Of a stretch of 64,000 bases of DNA, positions 50,590 through 60,385 are shown one piece after another; the first letter of the stretch is position 1; every line of letters starts with the position of its first letter. The DNA is from UBA2965 sp036526135 (GTDB lineage Bacteria; Pseudomonadota; Gammaproteobacteria; Pseudomonadales; Azotimanducaceae). Both the position numbers and the translations under genes were made by a program. The notes under the pieces were generated by a model. That model saw nothing but the letters and a program-made list of their open reading frames with translations, did not search any database and was not told the origin of the DNA. The DNA is taken from assembly GCA_036526135.1 (NCBI GenBank), contig DATCZA010000017.1:124001-188000 (forward strand), written 5' to 3'.

Positions 50590-51447
50590 ATGCCCGAACG
50601 AGGCCAGCGGCCAAGGCTCAGCTTCGAGTTCTTCCCGCCCCGCAGCGAGGAGGGTTTCGCAAGCCTCGCCCGGGTGACGGCTAAACTCGACGAGTTGCGG
50701 CCAGATTTTTATTCCTGCACGTACGGCGCCGGCGGATCGACCCGGGACGGCACCAAGCAGACGGTCGCGCGGCTCGTGAGCAGCGGGCACGCCACCGCGC
50801 CGCACCTGTCCATCGGGGCCGACGAGGAGGAGACCACGTTCGCCATGCTCGATGGGTATCGCGGCATGGGCATCGACCGTATCGTGGCGTTGCGTGGGGA
50901 TGTTCCTTCGGGCATCGGACGCTCGCGCTTTCGCGCAAACGCGCAAGCCCTGGTGGGCCGGATCCGGAAGCATTCCGGCAGCCACTTCCATATCGAGGTG
51001 GCCGCCTATCCCGAGGTCCATCCCGACGCCAGATCCCCCGGCTCCGACCTGGAATTCTTCCGGCGCAAAGTAGACGCCGGGGCCGACAGCGCGATCACGC
51101 AGTACTTCTACAGCCCGCACGCCTATTACGACTTTGTCGACCGCTGCGTGGGGGCGGGGGTGACCATACCCATCTACCCGGGAATCATGCCCATTACCAG
51201 CTACGAGGGCCTGATTCGTTTCTCCGACAACTGCGGCGCGGACGTGCCCCGCTGGCTGCGCAAGCATCTGGAAGCCTTCGGCGATGACGACGACGGCCTG
51301 CGCCGGTTCGGCATCGAAACCGTCAGCCGCCTGTGCGACGACCTGCTGCGCGCAGGCGCTCCCGGTCTGCATTTCTATACCCTCAACCGATGGGGCGCGA
51401 GCCGGGCGATCTGTCAGAACCTGGGCTTGGCTAACCGGGACGGATGA
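50590..51447 (+). CDS. metF: 5,10-methylenetetrahydrofolate reductase
   Basis: FAD enzyme making 5-methyl-THF for methionine synthesis. 285 residues. Seen: SFEFFPPRSEEG, DFYSCTYGAGGSTRDGT, IVALRGDVPSG and the C-terminal HFYTLNRW. Usually next to ahcY in gammaproteobacteria; ahcY is not here. ATGA overlap with rsmE. Confidence 0.96.
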   Translation: MPERGQRPRLSFEFFPPRSEEGFASLARVTAKLDELRPDFYSCTYGAGGSTRDGTKQTVARLVSSGHATAPHLSIGADEEETTFAMLDGYRGMGIDRIVALRGDVPSGIGRSRFRANAQALVGRIRKHSGSHFHIEVAAYPEVHPDARSPGSDLEFFRRKVDAGADSAITQYFYSPHAYYDFVDRCVGAGVTIPIYPGIMPITSYEGLIRFSDNCGADVPRWLRKHLEAFGDDDDGLRRFGIETVSRLCDDLLRAGAPGLHFYTLNRWGASRAICQNLGLANRDG

Positions 51448-52163
51448 GTCGGCGCATCTACCTGGAGGCGTCGCTGCTGCCCGGTGCAACCGTTCGCCTC
51501 GATCCTGACCATTCCCACTACCTCACGCGGGTGATGCGCCTGAAGGCCGGGGACGCTCTGCGATGCTTTGACGGCAGCGGGCGCGAGCATGCTGCCCGGC
51601 TGGCCGAACCCAACCCCCGCTCCTGCTCGATTGAGATCGCCGAGGAGCTGCGCAACGCCGCGCCGGCAACTGTCCGGCTGCACCTGGCCCAGGCATGGCT
51701 GAAAGGCCAGGCCATGGATCTCGTGATTCAGAAAGCAACCGAGCTCGGGGTCACGGACATCTGGCCCATCGAGGCCCTGCGCAGCAACGTCAGAATCGAC
51801 GCGGGGCGCACGGCTGGCCGCCTGATGCACTGGCGGGGAATCGCCAAGAGCGCAACGGAGCAGAGCGAGCGGCTGTTCCTGCCGCGGGTGCACGAGCCCC
51901 GACGGCTCGAAGCGCTTTTGACCGAACGCCCCTGCCAGCGGCTCATCCTGCTCGATCCAGGGGCAGCGGCTCTTCCCGGCGCGCTGCCTTTCGACTCGCT
52001 GGTCCTGATGGTCGGACCCGAGGGGGGGTGGACCGAGCACGAACGGGAGCTGGCTCAAGCGGCGGGAGCCGATCGCTACGGCTTGGGGGATCTTGTGCTC
52101 CGGGCCGAAACCGCGCCCATCGCCGCCCTCGCTGCGGTCCGACAGTCCTGGGGCTGGCGCTAA
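51444..52163 (+). CDS. rsmE: 16S rRNA m3U1498 methyltransferase
   Basis: Methylates U1498 of 16S rRNA with SAM. 239 residues: N-terminal PUA-like RNA-binding part (RIYLEASLLPG...HYLTRVMRLKAGD) and C-terminal SPOUT knot with LMVGPEGGWTEHE and LGDLVLRAETAPIAALA. Its stop overlaps the opposite-strand chpC stop. In P. aeruginosa too, rsmE adjoins the pil-chp cluster. Confidence 0.93.
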   Translation: MSRRIYLEASLLPGATVRLDPDHSHYLTRVMRLKAGDALRCFDGSGREHAARLAEPNPRSCSIEIAEELRNAAPATVRLHLAQAWLKGQAMDLVIQKATELGVTDIWPIEALRSNVRIDAGRTAGRLMHWRGIAKSATEQSERLFLPRVHEPRRLEALLTERPCQRLILLDPGAAALPGALPFDSLVLMVGPEGGWTEHERELAQAAGADRYGLGDLVLRAETAPIAALAAVRQSWGWR

Positions 52164-52651
52164 GCCTGCTTGGCGGTTTCCTGGCCTCGCACCAGGTTGG
52201 CCACCTGAACCTCGAGATACTGCAGGTTGGGGATGATGGCCGGCTCGCTGCCAACCCTGAGGGCCATGGTCTCGGACACACCAAGATTGGTTGGGACGTT
52301 CGCCATGTCCTCGGCGGTGAGCTGCACGATGCGCGGCAGACCCTCCGCCGCCAGGGCGTAAAACGGCAGCCCCTCGATGGTGCGAGAGCGGTTCATCACG
52401 ATGAGGCAGCGACCCTCTTCCGCATCTTCCACCGACGCATCGCCCATTCGCTCGAAACGAACCACGGGGATGACCTCGCCACGCCACTCCAGCATCCCGA
52501 GACACCACTTCGGCGCGTCCTCGATGCTGCTGACCCGGCGCCAGGGCAGAATCTCCGCTACGCAGATGTTGGGTAGCAGCAGATTCGTCTCCTGCAGCGG
52601 GATCATCACGCAGGACATTTCGATGAGTTCTTGTGCGGTAGCAGGTTCCAT
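52160..52651 (-). CDS. chpC: CheW-like adaptor, ChpC-type
   Basis: 163 residues forming one CheW domain: LLLPNICVAEILPW, CLGMLEWRGEVIPVVRFE and a C-terminal helix ending VANLVRG. As the last gene of the Pil-Chp operon it corresponds to ChpC of Pseudomonas, an adaptor that may link additional receptors to ChpA. Ten-base gap after chpA. Function is inferred from position and domain. Confidence 0.82.
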   Translation of the reverse strand: MEPATAQELIEMSCVMIPLQETNLLLPNICVAEILPWRRVSSIEDAPKWCLGMLEWRGEVIPVVRFERMGDASVEDAEEGRCLIVMNRSRTIEGLPFYALAAEGLPRIVQLTAEDMANVPTNLGVSETMALRVGSEPAIIPNLQYLEVQVANLVRGQETAKQA

Positions 52652-52661
52652 GGGCTTCTCT

Positions 52662-55600
52662 TTAGTTCACCAGCGAGTCGATGGTGGCGAGCAGCTCGTT
52701 CTCCTGGAACGGCTTGCCGAGGAAGCGGTTCACCCCGAGCTCGGCGGCATGCTCCTGGTGCTTCTCGCCCGTTCGCGAGCTGATCATGACAATCGGCAGG
52801 TCCTGCACGCGCTCGTCGCGCCGCACCTGGCGAGCCACCTCGAAGCCGTCCATGCGCGGCATCTCGATATCGAGCAACATCACGTCCGGGCGGCGTTCCT
52901 GCAGCATGGCAATGGCTTCGATGCCGTCCTTGGCCACGAGGACGTCCATGCCCTGCCGCTCCAGCAGCCGGGAGGTCACCTTGCGAACCGTGACCGAGTC
53001 GTCCACCACCATGACGCATCGTGTCTTCGCCGCGCCAGGCATGACCCGACGGGTGACGGTCAGCCCGTCGCCCTTCTGCGCGCGAATCAGCGCAAGGAGA
53101 TCGAGGATCACGACAACGCTGCCGTCCCCGAGAATCGTTGCACCGGACACACCGCCCACACCCGCGAACTGCGGGCCCAGGCTCTTCACTACGATTTCCC
53201 GGCTGCCCTGGACCGCATCCACATGCACGGCCACTGCCCGGTCACCAGACCGGACGAGCACCACCGGCACCGCCGCCTGAGACGGGTTGCCGCGGTATTC
53301 ACGGCCAAGATAGCTGCCGAGATATCGCACGTTGTAGCGGACGCCGGCGTACTCGAAGGGCTTGGAAAGGGGCGGATGCACCTTATCCAGCTCCTCGGCG
53401 CTGAGCAGGACTATGCCTTCGATGGTGTTGAGCGGGATGGCGTAGAGATCCTCTCCCACCGACACCATGAGCGCGCGGTTTACCGATACGGTGAAGGGAA
53501 CGCGAACGACGAAGCGGGAGCCCTTGCGCGCCCGCGAGACGATGTTGATGCTCCCGCCGAGTTGCTTGACCTCGCTGTGCACCACGTCCATGCCCACGCC
53601 GCGACCGGATATCTGCGTTACCGACTTGGCGGTGCTGAATCCGGGAGCCAGAACGAACTGGCAGATCTCTTCGTCGCCCAGGACCGAGTTTTCTGCCATC
53701 AGCCCTCGCTCGATGGCCTTGGCACGAACGGAATCGACGTTGATGCCGGCCCCGTCGTCGGCGATCTCGATCACCACGTCGCCGCCTTCGCGGGTCAGCC
53801 GGATGTCGATACGCCCGGTGTTCGGCTTGCCGGCGCGGCGTCGTTCCTCGGCGCTCTCGATCCCGTGGTCCACCGCGTTTCGCAACATGTGCTCGAGCGG
53901 CGGCACCATCCGTTCCAGGAGGTTGCGGTCCAGCTCGCCTTCCATGTTGTGCGCGTGCAGCTCGACGTCCTTGCCAAGCTCACGGGAAACCTGTCGCACG
54001 ATCCTTCGCAGGCGCGGTAACAGGCGGCCGAACGGCACCATGCGCGTGCGCATGAGCCCTTCCTGCAGTTCCGTATTGATCCGCGCCTGCTGGAGCAGGA
54101 GAGTCTCGGACTCACGGGCCTTGAACAGCAGGGTGTCTTTCAGATCGAGCATGTCGGATGCGGACTCCGACAGCCCTCGGGAGAGCTGCTGAAGCTGCGA
54201 GTATCGATCCATCTCGAGCGGGTCGAACTCGTCGTAACCCGGGCCTTCCAGCGTGTCCCGACGGAACAGGATCTGCGCTTCGGTTTCGATCTCGAGGCGC
54301 CGCAGCTGCTCGCGCACGCGCTCGATGGTGGTTTCCATCTCGTCCAGGGCGCCGGTGAAGTCGCTCATGCCCTGCTCGATGCGGGCCCTGACGATGCTGC
54401 TTTCGCCGGCAAGGTTCACGAGCTCTTCGAGCAGTCCGGCCCCTACGCGGACCATCTCCTTGGCCCGGTCGGCCCGTGTGGGATCGGGCGCGCTCGGCGC
54501 TTCCTCGGACGGCTCCGGGGCCACCCGCAGCACGGGGGCAGGCGCAGCAACCGGCTCCGGCTCTGCAACCGGCTCCGGCTCTGCGACCGGCTCGGGCTCG
54601 GCTTCGTCGGTCTCCTCGCTGGCCGCGATTTCCTGGGCCGGAAGCTCCTCGGCCTCTGCTTCCTCGGCTGATGCTTCGGCCGCCGCCAGGTCGGGCACTT
54701 CGCTCGCCTGCGCTGGCGCCTCCTCGGCGGGCTGCGGCTGCTCGTCTGTCGGAGCGGCTGCGCCCGTCGTGTCTTCTTCCGCCACACGCTCCGGCTCCGC
54801 AACGGGCTCTGCCGGGGGCGTCGACGTCGCGCTGGCCGGCGCCTCGGCGAAGGATTCGCCCCTTTCACCCGATTCGATGGCCTTGCGAATCCTGCTGACC
54901 AGGATCTCGAGCTCGTCGTAACGGGCGCCTAGATCGGTGAAGAAGCCCTCGGGCAGCGGCGCGCTGGATAACTGAAAGTCGATGAGGAAGGTCTCGAACT
55001 CGTGGGTGTAGTCACCGAGGACCGACAACCCCGAAAGACGGGCCCCGCCCTTGAGCGTGTGAAGGCCACGCAGCAGGTTCTCCAGGAACAACCTGTTCTC
55101 GGGCTCACCCGTCCATTCGTGAATACTGTTGTCCAGCGATTCAAGGATCTCCTCGGCTTCCTCGAAGAAGATACCGATGATGTCCTCGTCGACTTCTTCA
55201 GGAAGCAGCGAAGCGATGGGCAGGGAGGCGACCCGTGGGCCGGCCTCCGCCGGCGGCTCGGCCGGCGTGCCGGTGTCGCCCGCGGCGACATCTTCTGCGC
55301 CGCGGGATCCTGCACCCTCGGCGTAGTCGCTGCCGGCAGAAGAGCCCGCTCCGGTTCCGAACGCTTCCACCGAGGACGGTTCCGTGACCGCCTCACGCAG
55401 TGACGTGAGCGATGCGATCTCCGCGGTAGCCAGGGCAACCGTCTGCTGGGCGGCCATGGCGTCGAACTGTTGGAGCAGGGTCTCGTGGGCGCGCGATAGA
55501 GCCACATGGCTCTCCGGGCTGATCGTCTCCTGCTCGAGCTCCTCGTGAGTGGCTCGCAGCGCGGCTGCCAGATCGGCGACCGCTGAGCGCTCAGTCGCTC

Positions 55601-58577
55601 GCGCGAGGTCAGCGATCTCGCCCAGAGCCCCGATCAGCTTACCGGCGAACTCGAGGTCCATGACGCCGCGAGCCCAACCGCCCAGAAACTCCTCTGCATC
55701 CATGACGACTGCCAGGGCCGGCAGCTTCATGAGCTCGTCGAGCTTGCTCTCTCCGGTCTCCTGTATCTCCACCAGCAGCCGATCGGCATCTGCGATGAGC
55801 TGCAGCTCTTCCTCGGGCTCCGAGCCGGCTCTCAACGTCTCTATCATGCAGGCCAGCGCCGTCGTCGCGGCCCGAAGGAACTCGGCAACCGCACCTGAAG
55901 CTCGCGTGACCTCCTGTTCAGACCGGGCGGCGAGAGCCACCTCATAGGTAGGACGGGCCAGCTCGCTCACCACCTCAATGCCCGCCATGCCCGCACTGCC
56001 AGCCAGGGTGTGCAGCGCTCTGTAGGCATCCTCGTCGAGAACGAAATCTTCTCCGTCGTCGCAGAGGGCAAGCACGGCCAGATGCTCCTCGGATTCCGAT
56101 ACGAACAGGCCAAGCGCCTCGAAGCCCTCGCCTGCTTCCGCAGCTTCCACGGCCGGCTCTTCCTCCGCGACCGGCGCCTGCTCCTCCAGGGAGCCGCCCG
56201 ACGCCAGCACGTCGGCCTTCTCCATGATTCGGCCCATAGCGTCGAGATCGGGGGCCCGCTGGGCTTCGAACGCATCGCGCAGATACGGCATCAACGACGT
56301 TGCTTCTTCAACGACCAGCGCAAACTGTCCGGTGGGCTCGAAGGTGCCGTCAATGAGCCGGTTGAGCATGTTCTCCACCGACCAGGCCAGCTCGCCGATG
56401 ATGTTGGCGCCGACCATGCGGCCGCTGCCCTTGAGCGTGTGAAACGCGCGACGCAGCTCGGTAAGCGAGTCCTCGTCGCTCAGATGCTCGCCCCAGCGAG
56501 GCAGACACCCGTTGATGGTCTCCAGAACTTCGTCGACTTCCTCCACGAATATCTCGACGATTTCCTCGTCGGATTCGAACGCGTCGGCCAGCCGGCTGGT
56601 CTTTTCGGCGATGGCCGGCGACAGCGGCGGCAGCGCGGGTGACGGCGCGCTGGCGGCCACCGGAGTCTCTTCCACAGCGGAGGCGTCCTCCGGCTCTGCT
56701 TCCGGCTCGGCGTCGGCGGAAGCAGCCTGCGCTGCTTCCGGCTCGTCGTCCGAGCCGCCCTCGAGGGCAACGGGCTCGAAGTCGATGAGCTCCGGCTCGG
56801 ATTCGGGCGCTTCCTGATCCTGAGCATCCGACGAGGCAGGCTCTTCGCGCAGGTCGGCAGCCTCTGAGACAAAGCCCTCCCAGTCGAAGCCTTCCTCCGC
56901 GGTCTCTTCGACGCCGGCGGTCTCGGCCTGAAACGCTGCGCCCGGCTGCGCGGCCGGGCGCTCGTCGACGATGCCCGCATACCCGAGCTTCTCGAGGCTT
57001 GCGTCCGCGACGTCTAGAATGTCCTCGATCCCGCCAGTAATGTCCTCAGCCGTGCGCTGGAGGTAGTAGTCGACGGCCGTGATGGCGTCTGCCAGGGTTT
57101 CCATGGCATCCATGCCCGGGGTGGCACCCGCCTCCAGCAGGTCTCGTCGCAGGTATGCGCCACAGCTGCTCAGAATCCGGGCCGCGCGCCGCAGCGGAAT
57201 CATCTCCAGAGCGCCGCACAAAGCGGCAATCTGCTCCGGCACGCCGGCGAGGGGTTCCGAGTCCCAACCCGCGGCGATGTACTCGAGCACGGCCTGTCTG
57301 ACCGGCTCGAGGCCGTTACGCACCTCCACGGTGACGGTGCGCTGGGCGTCGTTGGTGATCTTTTCGACCTCCTGATCGCCCTCGGTGAAGCTCGCCATGC
57401 TCTCGTCTACACGTACGAGCGCGCTGGCGACGCTGAAGAGGTCCTGGGGGTCGACGGCTTCGGCCGACGCCAGCTGCTCGAGCGCTTCGAGCTGCTGCGT
57501 GACGATCTCGTGAGCACTTGCGAAACCGAGCAGCGTCAGCGTGCTGCGGATCTGCTTGAGGGGCGCCAAGAGCGAGTTCAGGTCAACGCTGGCACGACCA
57601 CGCGCGCGCGCGAACAGGTCCAGCTGGTCTTTGACCAGCGCGAGCTCTTCGCGCACCACCAAGCTTGCGCTCACCAGGGCTTTTAAGCCGTTCATGGCCA
57701 GCCCGCCGCCGTCTCCGCGGCCCGCCAGCGCATTGCTAATGTCGGTGATCGCTTCGCTGCGATACCCCCGCTGGCGACACGCATCCAGAAGCTGCTTGAT
57801 CAGGTCTAGAGAAACCGGGCTGCCGGCAACTCCGAGACCGTCTCTGGACAGCGTGCGGATCTCCGAGTCGATCCGGCGCAGCAGCTTTGCCGCGTCCGGG
57901 TCGATGGGGCCGGTGTCCGTGGCCAGGCTCGCGGCAAATTCGCCGAGCGCGCGCCACTGGGTCTCATGAGGAGTGCCCAGGCATACCCTGGACAGCACCT
58001 CGGCAATCTTTCGCAGGGTGATGACCGCCCGTTCGCGATCGTCTCCCCGCAGGATGCAGAGCAGGACCTGCTGGTAAGCCGCCCGTATCCGCCCCGCCTT
58101 CTCTACGCCGTCGATCCCATCGAAGCGCTCTATGGCCGCTTCGCTGGCGACGCCCAGGTCGGTGACCATCGCGCCTTCCAACGGCCGCTCGTCCAGATGA
58201 CCGCGGACCTCGTTGATCAGCGGGATCATGGGTTCGATCGCGTCGGAGAGCCCGCGCTGCACCTCGTCGAGATACCCGGGCAGCTCGAGAAGCCCCTGCA
58301 TGAGGCACTGACCGGCCCCAACGCTATCGCCGACCGCACCGATCATCAGGTGCTGGGCCAGCCGCTCCAGGTGCTCGGCCAGCAGCGTGGTGCCCTTCAG
58401 CTCCAGCATCACCAGAGCGCCGTGCACCTGGTGCAGAGCCGTCATGCATTCGCGCATCTGCGCTTCGCCGTGACCGGCTTCAGCGAACGAGTCTAGCGCC
58501 GCGATCGCTTCGTCCAGAGACTCCTGCAGCGCGCCCTTTACCCAGTCGAGGGCAAAATTTTCCCGGCTTGTCGCCAT
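52662..58577 (-). CDS. chpA: Hybrid chemosensory histidine kinase ChpA
   Basis: 1971 residues. From N- to C-terminus: a degenerate phosphotransfer-like region (ALHQVHGALVML), a long helical segment, three canonical HPt histidines at H713 (HTLKGSGRM), H856 (HTLAGSAGM) and H1173 (HTLKGGARL), an Ala/Glu/Pro-rich linker (about 1245-1365), dimerisation and HATPase domains (RNAVDHGIES near 1569, DDGAGI), a CheW domain (about 1712-1842) and a C-terminal receiver with D1903 in LLDIEMPRMDG. P. aeruginosa ChpA is about 2470 residues with more HPt domains. Central kinase for pilus-based surface sensing. Confidence 0.94.
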   Translation of the reverse strand: MATSRENFALDWVKGALQESLDEAIAALDSFAEAGHGEAQMRECMTALHQVHGALVMLELKGTTLLAEHLERLAQHLMIGAVGDSVGAGQCLMQGLLELPGYLDEVQRGLSDAIEPMIPLINEVRGHLDERPLEGAMVTDLGVASEAAIERFDGIDGVEKAGRIRAAYQQVLLCILRGDDRERAVITLRKIAEVLSRVCLGTPHETQWRALGEFAASLATDTGPIDPDAAKLLRRIDSEIRTLSRDGLGVAGSPVSLDLIKQLLDACRQRGYRSEAITDISNALAGRGDGGGLAMNGLKALVSASLVVREELALVKDQLDLFARARGRASVDLNSLLAPLKQIRSTLTLLGFASAHEIVTQQLEALEQLASAEAVDPQDLFSVASALVRVDESMASFTEGDQEVEKITNDAQRTVTVEVRNGLEPVRQAVLEYIAAGWDSEPLAGVPEQIAALCGALEMIPLRRAARILSSCGAYLRRDLLEAGATPGMDAMETLADAITAVDYYLQRTAEDITGGIEDILDVADASLEKLGYAGIVDERPAAQPGAAFQAETAGVEETAEEGFDWEGFVSEAADLREEPASSDAQDQEAPESEPELIDFEPVALEGGSDDEPEAAQAASADAEPEAEPEDASAVEETPVAASAPSPALPPLSPAIAEKTSRLADAFESDEEIVEIFVEEVDEVLETINGCLPRWGEHLSDEDSLTELRRAFHTLKGSGRMVGANIIGELAWSVENMLNRLIDGTFEPTGQFALVVEEATSLMPYLRDAFEAQRAPDLDAMGRIMEKADVLASGGSLEEQAPVAEEEPAVEAAEAGEGFEALGLFVSESEEHLAVLALCDDGEDFVLDEDAYRALHTLAGSAGMAGIEVVSELARPTYEVALAARSEQEVTRASGAVAEFLRAATTALACMIETLRAGSEPEEELQLIADADRLLVEIQETGESKLDELMKLPALAVVMDAEEFLGGWARGVMDLEFAGKLIGALGEIADLARATERSAVADLAAALRATHEELEQETISPESHVALSRAHETLLQQFDAMAAQQTVALATAEIASLTSLREAVTEPSSVEAFGTGAGSSAGSDYAEGAGSRGAEDVAAGDTGTPAEPPAEAGPRVASLPIASLLPEEVDEDIIGIFFEEAEEILESLDNSIHEWTGEPENRLFLENLLRGLHTLKGGARLSGLSVLGDYTHEFETFLIDFQLSSAPLPEGFFTDLGARYDELEILVSRIRKAIESGERGESFAEAPASATSTPPAEPVAEPERVAEEDTTGAAAPTDEQPQPAEEAPAQASEVPDLAAAEASAEEAEAEELPAQEIAASEETDEAEPEPVAEPEPVAEPEPVAAPAPVLRVAPEPSEEAPSAPDPTRADRAKEMVRVGAGLLEELVNLAGESSIVRARIEQGMSDFTGALDEMETTIERVREQLRRLEIETEAQILFRRDTLEGPGYDEFDPLEMDRYSQLQQLSRGLSESASDMLDLKDTLLFKARESETLLLQQARINTELQEGLMRTRMVPFGRLLPRLRRIVRQVSRELGKDVELHAHNMEGELDRNLLERMVPPLEHMLRNAVDHGIESAEERRRAGKPNTGRIDIRLTREGGDVVIEIADDGAGINVDSVRAKAIERGLMAENSVLGDEEICQFVLAPGFSTAKSVTQISGRGVGMDVVHSEVKQLGGSINIVSRARKGSRFVVRVPFTVSVNRALMVSVGEDLYAIPLNTIEGIVLLSAEELDKVHPPLSKPFEYAGVRYNVRYLGSYLGREYRGNPSQAAVPVVLVRSGDRAVAVHVDAVQGSREIVVKSLGPQFAGVGGVSGATILGDGSVVVILDLLALIRAQKGDGLTVTRRVMPGAAKTRCVMVVDDSVTVRKVTSRLLERQGMDVLVAKDGIEAIAMLQERRPDVMLLDIEMPRMDGFEVARQVRRDERVQDLPIVMISSRTGEKHQEHAAELGVNRFLGKPFQENELLATIDSLVN
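54547..54600. repeat. Three tandem 18-bp repeats in the chpA linker
   Basis: GCAACCGGCTCCGGCTCT occurs at 54547-54564 and 54565-54582, then a diverged third copy at 54583-54600. On the coding (minus) strand they give an EPEPVA repeat in the Pro/Glu-rich linker of ChpA. Repeat number may vary by slippage. Confidence 0.8.
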
Positions 58578-58586
58578 ACCGAGGTC

Positions 58587-59819
58587 TTAATCCTGGCTTT
58601 GGTACTGGGCCGGCAGCTTGAAGCCTTCGACCGATTCGCGCATCTCGTTGGCCATGGCGGCCAGGTTACCGATCGAAGTCGCCGTTTGCTCGGTGCTGTC
58701 AACGGTCTGCGCGGTAATCTCTTGAATGACGTTCATTGTATTGGAAACGTGGCCCGCAGAGGCAGCCTGCTGGCGTGCCGCGTTGCTGATGTTCTGGATC
58801 AGCTCGGCCAGCGACGTGGATACGCTTTCGATCTCCTCGAGAGCCACCCCGGCGTCCTGGGCGCGCTTGGCACCGTTGACGACCTCTGCGGTGGTCTGCT
58901 CCATGGAGATTACGGCCCCGTTGGTGTCCGTCTGAATGGTCTTCACCAGAGCCGCGATCTGCTTGGTTGCCGCGCTGGATCGTTCAGCCAGCCGCTGCAC
59001 CTCGTCGGCCACAACGGCAAATCCTCGACCGGCATCACCGGCCATGGAGGCCTGAATGGCGGCGTTGAGGGAGAGAATGTTCGTCTGGTCCGCGATGTCG
59101 TTGATGAGAGATACGATGTCGCCGATCTCCTGGCTGGACTCGCCGAGGCGCTTGATCCGCTTCGACGTTTCCTGGATCTGGCCCCGAATCACGTCCATGC
59201 CGTGGATGGTGTCCTGGACCACGTCCGATCCTTTGTTGGCGATGCCCACGGCCCGCTCTGCAACCGATGCAGACTCGGCGGCGTTCGAGGAGACGTGATC
59301 GATGGAGACGGCCATCTCGTTGATCGCCTGGGACGCGGCGGCAATCTCTCGTGCCTGGCTCTCGGCTGCGCCAGCGAGGCTGGATGCCGTCTCCTGGCTG
59401 TCGCCCGCGGCTTTAGCAACCTGGCGCGACAGGTTGTTGATGTTGGATACGAGCCCGCGCATCTGGTCGATGGCGAAGTTGATCGAATCGGCTATCGCGC
59501 CGGTGAAGTTCTCCGTCACCGAGGCCTGAATCCTCAGATCGCCCTCACCGAGATCGGCGATCTCGTCGAGCAGCTGAAGAATCGCGGCCTGATTGCGTTC
59601 GTTCTGTGACGCCTGCTCAACGAGCTGCCGGCGCGTCTGGCTGACCATCATCGCCGCGATGGCGGCGACGAGCACGATACCGGCAACGGCGAACAGAAGA
59701 CCCGTATTGTTGATGATGGATGCTTCATCAGTGACGACAACGTAGGCCATCCCTGCAATCGTGCCGACCAGCAAGCACATCAACGCCACTAGCAACGGAG
59801 ACAACTTTCCTGTTTTCAT
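58587..59819 (-). CDS. pilJ: Methyl-accepting chemotaxis protein PilJ, lacking a periplasmic domain
   Basis: 410 residues. Two hydrophobic segments at about residues 8-30 and 40-62 are separated by only about ten residues (TDEASIINNTG), then a HAMP-like linker and a cytoplasmic signalling domain whose hairpin tip reads NDIADQTNILSLNAAIQASMAGDAGRGFAVVADEV. The C-terminus matches PilJ (VEGFKLPA). P. aeruginosa PilJ is about 680 residues with a large periplasmic part; that is missing here. Position between pilI and chpA is normal. It should still form receptor arrays with PilI and ChpA. Confidence 0.88.
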   Translation of the reverse strand: MKTGKLSPLLVALMCLLVGTIAGMAYVVVTDEASIINNTGLLFAVAGIVLVAAIAAMMVSQTRRQLVEQASQNERNQAAILQLLDEIADLGEGDLRIQASVTENFTGAIADSINFAIDQMRGLVSNINNLSRQVAKAAGDSQETASSLAGAAESQAREIAAASQAINEMAVSIDHVSSNAAESASVAERAVGIANKGSDVVQDTIHGMDVIRGQIQETSKRIKRLGESSQEIGDIVSLINDIADQTNILSLNAAIQASMAGDAGRGFAVVADEVQRLAERSSAATKQIAALVKTIQTDTNGAVISMEQTTAEVVNGAKRAQDAGVALEEIESVSTSLAELIQNISNAARQQAASAGHVSNTMNVIQEITAQTVDSTEQTATSIGNLAAMANEMRESVEGFKLPAQYQSQD

Positions 59820-59834
59820 TTCCGTACAACCTGA

Positions 59835-60377
59835 TTAGTTAGTCTTGTCCGCAACATCGAAGAACTTCTCGTCCCTCAATATCGACTTAAGATGCGCCTC
59901 GTAAAAAACGCACCCTCCCTGATGAAAAGCACCGCGCAAGTAGGGCTTCAGTGCCGCTACTTCCTCCGCCGTGCTTTCTTCAAAACTGTCTTCTAGAAAA
60001 TGCTGAATGCCGAGCGACTGCTCCACCACGAAGCCTGCGATCAGTTCCTCGTCTTCCACTACCAGCACGCGCCACTGAACCATGGGCGTGGTCGTGCGCA
60101 TGTCGAGGAAATTGTGGAGGTCGATGATCGGTATGAGCCTGCCGCGGACGTTGGCCACCCCGAGCATCCAGGGTTTGACGCCGGGCAGCGTCGCGAACTT
60201 CGGCACGGCGAGAATCTCGCTGATCTCGCCCATTGGAGAAACCAGGCGGACACCGCCCAGCTGATAACCGACACCCTGCCACTCCAGATGCTCGTTCTCC
60301 CGGGAAGGAAGAGGCGCCGCGTTGGCGATGGTGGTGGCCCGGATGTCCGTGAGTATGTTTTGCGCTTGACCGTTCAT
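59835..60377 (-). CDS. pilI: CheW-like adaptor PilI
   Basis: 180 residues with one CheW domain (VRLVSPMGEISEILAVPKFATLPGVKPWMLGVANVRGRLIPI) flanked by an N-terminal extension of about 30 residues and a C-terminal helix. Couples the receptor PilJ to the kinase ChpA at the membrane. Starts eight bases after pilH. Confidence 0.88.
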   Translation of the reverse strand: MNGQAQNILTDIRATTIANAAPLPSRENEHLEWQGVGYQLGGVRLVSPMGEISEILAVPKFATLPGVKPWMLGVANVRGRLIPIIDLHNFLDMRTTTPMVQWRVLVVEDEELIAGFVVEQSLGIQHFLEDSFEESTAEEVAALKPYLRGAFHQGGCVFYEAHLKSILRDEKFFDVADKTN

Positions 60378-60385
60378 GACAAGGA

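Noticed and set aside
54547..54600. CRISPR-like repeats
   Set aside because: The 18-bp copies are directly adjacent without spacers and encode a protein linker.
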